Assembly (NCBI RefSeq): GCF_017571495.1
Contig: NZ_JAGETZ010000002.1
Location: 1 to 64,000 of the forward strand
DNA from: Hymenobacter negativus
Lineage (GTDB): Bacteria > Bacteroidota > Bacteroidia > Cytophagales > Hymenobacteraceae
Length of the DNA: 64,000 bases
Reading direction: 5' to 3'
Shown: piece by piece, positions 61,654 through 64,000 of the stretch
Layout of the letters: the number at the start of each line of letters is the position of its first letter
Position numbering within the stretch: position 1 is the first letter of the stretch
Translations under genes and position numbers: made by a program
The notes under the pieces: generated by a model
Databases searched by the model: none
What the model was told of the DNA's origin: nothing
Seen by the model: the letters and a program-made list of their open reading frames with translations, nothing else

Positions 61654-63312
61654 ATGGCCGCCAAGAAACCCATCATTCTCGCCGTCGATGACGACCCGCA
61701 AGTGCTGGCCGCCATTGCCCGCGACCTGCGTCAGGAATTCAGCCAGGACTACCGTATTCTGCGCGTCAACTCCGGCCCCGAAGCTCTGACCACCATCAAG
61801 GAGCTGAAGACCAAGGAAGAGCCGCTGGCCCTCATCATCGCCGACCAGCGCATGCCTGACCTCGAAGGTGTGGAGCTGCTTACGGCATCCCGCGAGCTTT
61901 TTCCCGATGCCAAGCGCGTGCTGCTCACGGCCTACGCCGATACCGAGGCCGCTGTGCGCGCCATCAACTCGGCCCGACTCGACCATTACCTGATGAAGCC
62001 TTGGGACCCACCCGAAAACCTGCTTTACCCCACGCTGCACGACTTGCTCGCGGCTTGGCAAGCCTCGCACAAGCCCAAGTATGATGGCATCCGGCTCATT
62101 GGTTTTCAATGGTCGCCGCTTTCGCACGAGCTCAAGGATTTCCTCAGCGGCTTCATGGTGGGCTACCAGTGGCTGGACTACGAAACCAGCCCCGAGGCCC
62201 AGGAGCTGGTAAAAGCCAAGGGCTTTGAGCCGACGGACTTGCCGCTGGTCATCTGCGTCGATGGCAAAGCTGTGCCCAATCCCAGCAAGAATGACCTGGC
62301 CGAGCACCTAGGCATTGCCAATAAGCCGCAGCAGGATATATACGATGTGGTGGTAGTAGGCGCCGGCCCCAGCGGTCTGGCCGCTGCTGTGTATGGTGCC
62401 AGCGAAGGCCTCAAAACACTCATAGTGGAGCGCCAGACGCCCGGTGGGCAGGCTGGCACTAGCTCACGCATCGAAAACTACCTGGGCTTCCCCACCGGCC
62501 TGAGCGGCGCCGACCTGGCTTTCCGCGCCTGGACCCAGGCCGTGCGCCTCGGGGCCGAGTTCATCGCACCGCAGGAAGTAACCAACCTGTGCATTCAGGA
62601 CGGCTATAAGGTGCTCACACTTACTAACGGCAGCGAAATCAGCACCAAAGCCGTCATCCTAACCACCGGCGTAAGCTACCGCACCCTGGATGTGCCGGGC
62701 ATGGACCGCCTAAGTGGCGCGGGCGTGTATTACGGTGCAGCGCGCACCGAAGCCCGCAGCTGCGATGAGCAGGACGTGTACATTGTGGGCGGCGGCAACT
62801 CGGCTGGACAGGCGGCCATGTACTTGGCCACGTATGCCCGCAAGGTGTTCATCGTCATTCGCGGGGCCAACCTGGCCGCCAGCATGTCGGCTTATCTAAT
62901 TGAGCAGATTCGCAATACGCCCAACATTGAGCTGTTACCGCATTCTCAAATCAAGGAAGTATGCGGCGGCGACCACCTCGAAGCCGTGATGGTCGATATC
63001 AATGGTGTGGTAGAAAAGCGGCCGGCCCGCGCCCTGTTCGTCTTCATCGGGGCCAAGCCCAGTACCGAATGGGTTTGCGAACAGGTTATCTGCGATGGCA
63101 AAGGCTTCGTCCTCACCGGACGCGACTTGGTGACGGACCCACGCTACAGCCAGGTTTGGAAAAAAGACCGGGAGCCCTACCTGCTCGAAACCTGCGTGCC
63201 GGGCATCTTCTCGGCCGGCGATAGCCGCGCCGGCGCCATGGCCCGCGTGGCTTCTGCCGTGGGAGAAGGCAGCATGGCTATCAAGTTCGTGCACCAGTAC
63301 CTGGACGAATAG
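61654..63312 (+). CDS. Receiver / glutaredoxin-like / FAD-NAD(P) oxidoreductase fusion
   Basis: 552 residues. Receiver 8-125: acidic ILAVDDDPQ, phosphoacceptor Asp64 in IIADQRMP and Lys115 in YLMKPW. Residues 140-222 have a thioredoxin/glutaredoxin-like fold, but the active motif reads QWSPLSH instead of CPxC. The rest resembles thioredoxin reductase: FAD motif VVVVGAGPSGL (236-241), GGQAGTSSRIENYLGF, and NADPH motif YIVGGGNSAGQ (379-385). The catalytic CxxC of true thioredoxin reductases is missing (GAARTEARSC region, a single Cys370). So it is probably a phosphorylation-controlled flavoenzyme paired with the kinase at 60083. Confidence 0.9.
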   Translation: MAAKKPIILAVDDDPQVLAAIARDLRQEFSQDYRILRVNSGPEALTTIKELKTKEEPLALIIADQRMPDLEGVELLTASRELFPDAKRVLLTAYADTEAAVRAINSARLDHYLMKPWDPPENLLYPTLHDLLAAWQASHKPKYDGIRLIGFQWSPLSHELKDFLSGFMVGYQWLDYETSPEAQELVKAKGFEPTDLPLVICVDGKAVPNPSKNDLAEHLGIANKPQQDIYDVVVVGAGPSGLAAAVYGASEGLKTLIVERQTPGGQAGTSSRIENYLGFPTGLSGADLAFRAWTQAVRLGAEFIAPQEVTNLCIQDGYKVLTLTNGSEISTKAVILTTGVSYRTLDVPGMDRLSGAGVYYGAARTEARSCDEQDVYIVGGGNSAGQAAMYLATYARKVFIVIRGANLAASMSAYLIEQIRNTPNIELLPHSQIKEVCGGDHLEAVMVDINGVVEKRPARALFVFIGAKPSTEWVCEQVICDGKGFVLTGRDLVTDPRYSQVWKKDREPYLLETCVPGIFSAGDSRAGAMARVASAVGEGSMAIKFVHQYLDE

Positions 63313-63626
63313 TCCAACGCAGGCTTGCTCTGAATGCAGCACGCCAGAAAAGGGCGCGGCGGGCTCTGCTCTTCGGCAGTGGGTACCGTGTGTCCATCTG
63401 GGAAGCCCGTGCAGTGTGCTAGACAACCCACTGCACGGGCTTTGAAGCACTTGAACAGCAATGATATACCATACACAAGTCATTTATTATTCTTTAATCA
63501 CCTAGTAGCATCAGCGTATATCCTGGTTAGCAAGAAAAAAAGCTATGAATTTTAGTATGTCTGTTGCTGGCAGACAGGCATGTGGGCAGTAGTTTTACCC
63601 TACACATTCATCTTTTTTCCTTGTTT
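63313..63626. other. Intergenic region before the CUB-domain gene
   Basis: 314 bases. The first half holds the hairpin at 63403-63442; the second half is AT-rich and should carry the promoter of the gene at 63627, but no clear TTTG / TAnnTTTG pair was found. Confidence 0.4.
63403..63442 (+). terminator. Hairpin after the oxidoreductase fusion gene
   Basis: AAGCCCGTGCAGTG (63403-63416) pairs perfectly with CACTGCACGGGCTT (63429-63442), loop 12. The T-run after it is short, so it may work as a weak terminator. Confidence 0.6.
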
Positions 63627-64000
63627 ATGATTAAAAATTACCAATTTTTGTTCTTTTTGAGGCCTTTGCGAACAGTAGTGGGTTTATGCACCATGCTACT
63701 GGCTTTGGGCATGGCAAGCCGGGCCCAGGGGCAGGCCTATACCATGAGTAACACCCCAGCTACTACCTGCTCGGGCACTCTCTACGATTCGGGGGGCGCC
63801 ACGCTGCCCTATAGCAACGCCGAAACCTTTACCAAAGTCCTGACACCGGCAACGGCCGGGGCCCAGTTGCGATTAGTATTCAGCAGCTTCGACCTGGAAT
63901 CCGGCTATGATTTCTTAACGATTTACAACGGCAGCAGCACCAGTGCACCCGTTATTGGTCAGTATACCGGCACAGTAGGACCGGGTACAGTCACAGCATC
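63627..64000 (+). CDS. Secreted CUB-domain protein, 5' end only
   Basis: Reads from ATG 63627 to the right edge with no stop (about 124 residues seen). It begins MIKNYQFLFFLRPLRTVVG with a signal peptide to about residue 37 (MASRAQGQ). Residues about 45-124 resemble a CUB domain: CSGTLYDSGGATLPYSN, LRLVFSSFDLESGYDFLTIYNG and GQYTGTV. Such domains often occur in T9SS cargo of Bacteroidota, so a sorting domain is expected past the edge; that is inference. Confidence 0.82.
   Translation, partial: MIKNYQFLFFLRPLRTVVGLCTMLLALGMASRAQGQAYTMSNTPATTCSGTLYDSGGATLPYSNAETFTKVLTPATAGAQLRLVFSSFDLESGYDFLTIYNGSSTSAPVIGQYTGTVGPGTVTA

Noticed and set aside
1..64000. CRISPR arrays, tRNA/rRNA genes, prophage or insertion-sequence genes
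   Set aside because: None was seen by eye; a tRNA or covariance-model scan could still find a short RNA gene.

Overview
The window looks like chromosomal DNA of a GC-rich Bacteroidota, most probably Cytophagales and close to Hymenobacter. The evidence is several secreted proteins with type IX secretion (T9SS) C-terminal sorting domains, promoters of the Bacteroidota TTTG / TAnnTTTG type, few Shine-Dalgarno sequences, a CrtD-CruF carotenoid pair and typical Cytophagales sensor kinases. The taxonomic call is inference from gene content. I saw no tRNA, rRNA, CRISPR array, prophage or transposase gene.

Layout. 1-1330: the end of a PA14/T9SS surface protein, and a DUF4184 membrane protein facing it across a shared terminator. 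1532-19920: an exopolysaccharide (EPS) region. A hybrid kinase with Hpt domain comes first, then a tightly coupled run with ATGA overlaps: single receiver, priming sugar transferase with a degenerate receiver at its N-terminus, half-length TolC-like protein, and Wzz-like co-polymerase with a degenerate P-loop domain. A Wzy-like polymerase, GT2/GT4 glycosyltransferases, a hexapeptide acyltransferase, a Wzx-like flippase, a GT14-like enzyme and a convergent DUF707 protein follow. No Wza-type exporter is seen. 20194-23091: a 965-residue T9SS protein with two C-type-lectin-like modules. 23660-28968: SRPBCC protein, GNAT, RlmI, CrtD, CruF and a TetR-like regulator. 29025-37661: a secreted HExxH protein, a small membrane protein, GapN, a transglutaminase-like protein, a ChaN/erythromycin-esterase-like protein and an M13 peptidase.

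37712-46655: a TPR sensor kinase, TatC, GlyA, a membrane-tethered sigma-factor fusion and a T9SS beta-helix-like protein. 47231-53334: a PPP phosphatase, two disordered hydrophilic proteins, a pterin dehydratase, RsmI, Lnt, an inositol-monophosphatase-like enzyme and two small conserved proteins. 53514-59854: a second O-antigen-ligase-like protein, a radical SAM/SPASM protein, a thioredoxin-fold protein without the first catalytic Cys, RadA, and a small lipoprotein that appears frameshifted. 60083-63312: a cyclic-nucleotide-domain histidine kinase beside a receiver/FAD-oxidoreductase fusion. 63627 to the end: start of a secreted CUB-domain protein.

Palindromic intergenic elements of about 90-110 bp recur (40834, 42308, 47974, 55844, 61522), and an unrelated long hairpin lies at 53353. 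The strongest leads are the receiver-coupled EPS start-and-export module, the sigma/anti-sigma-like fusion, the redox-type two-component pair lacking both classical Cys motifs, and the possible slippage site in the lipoprotein gene.
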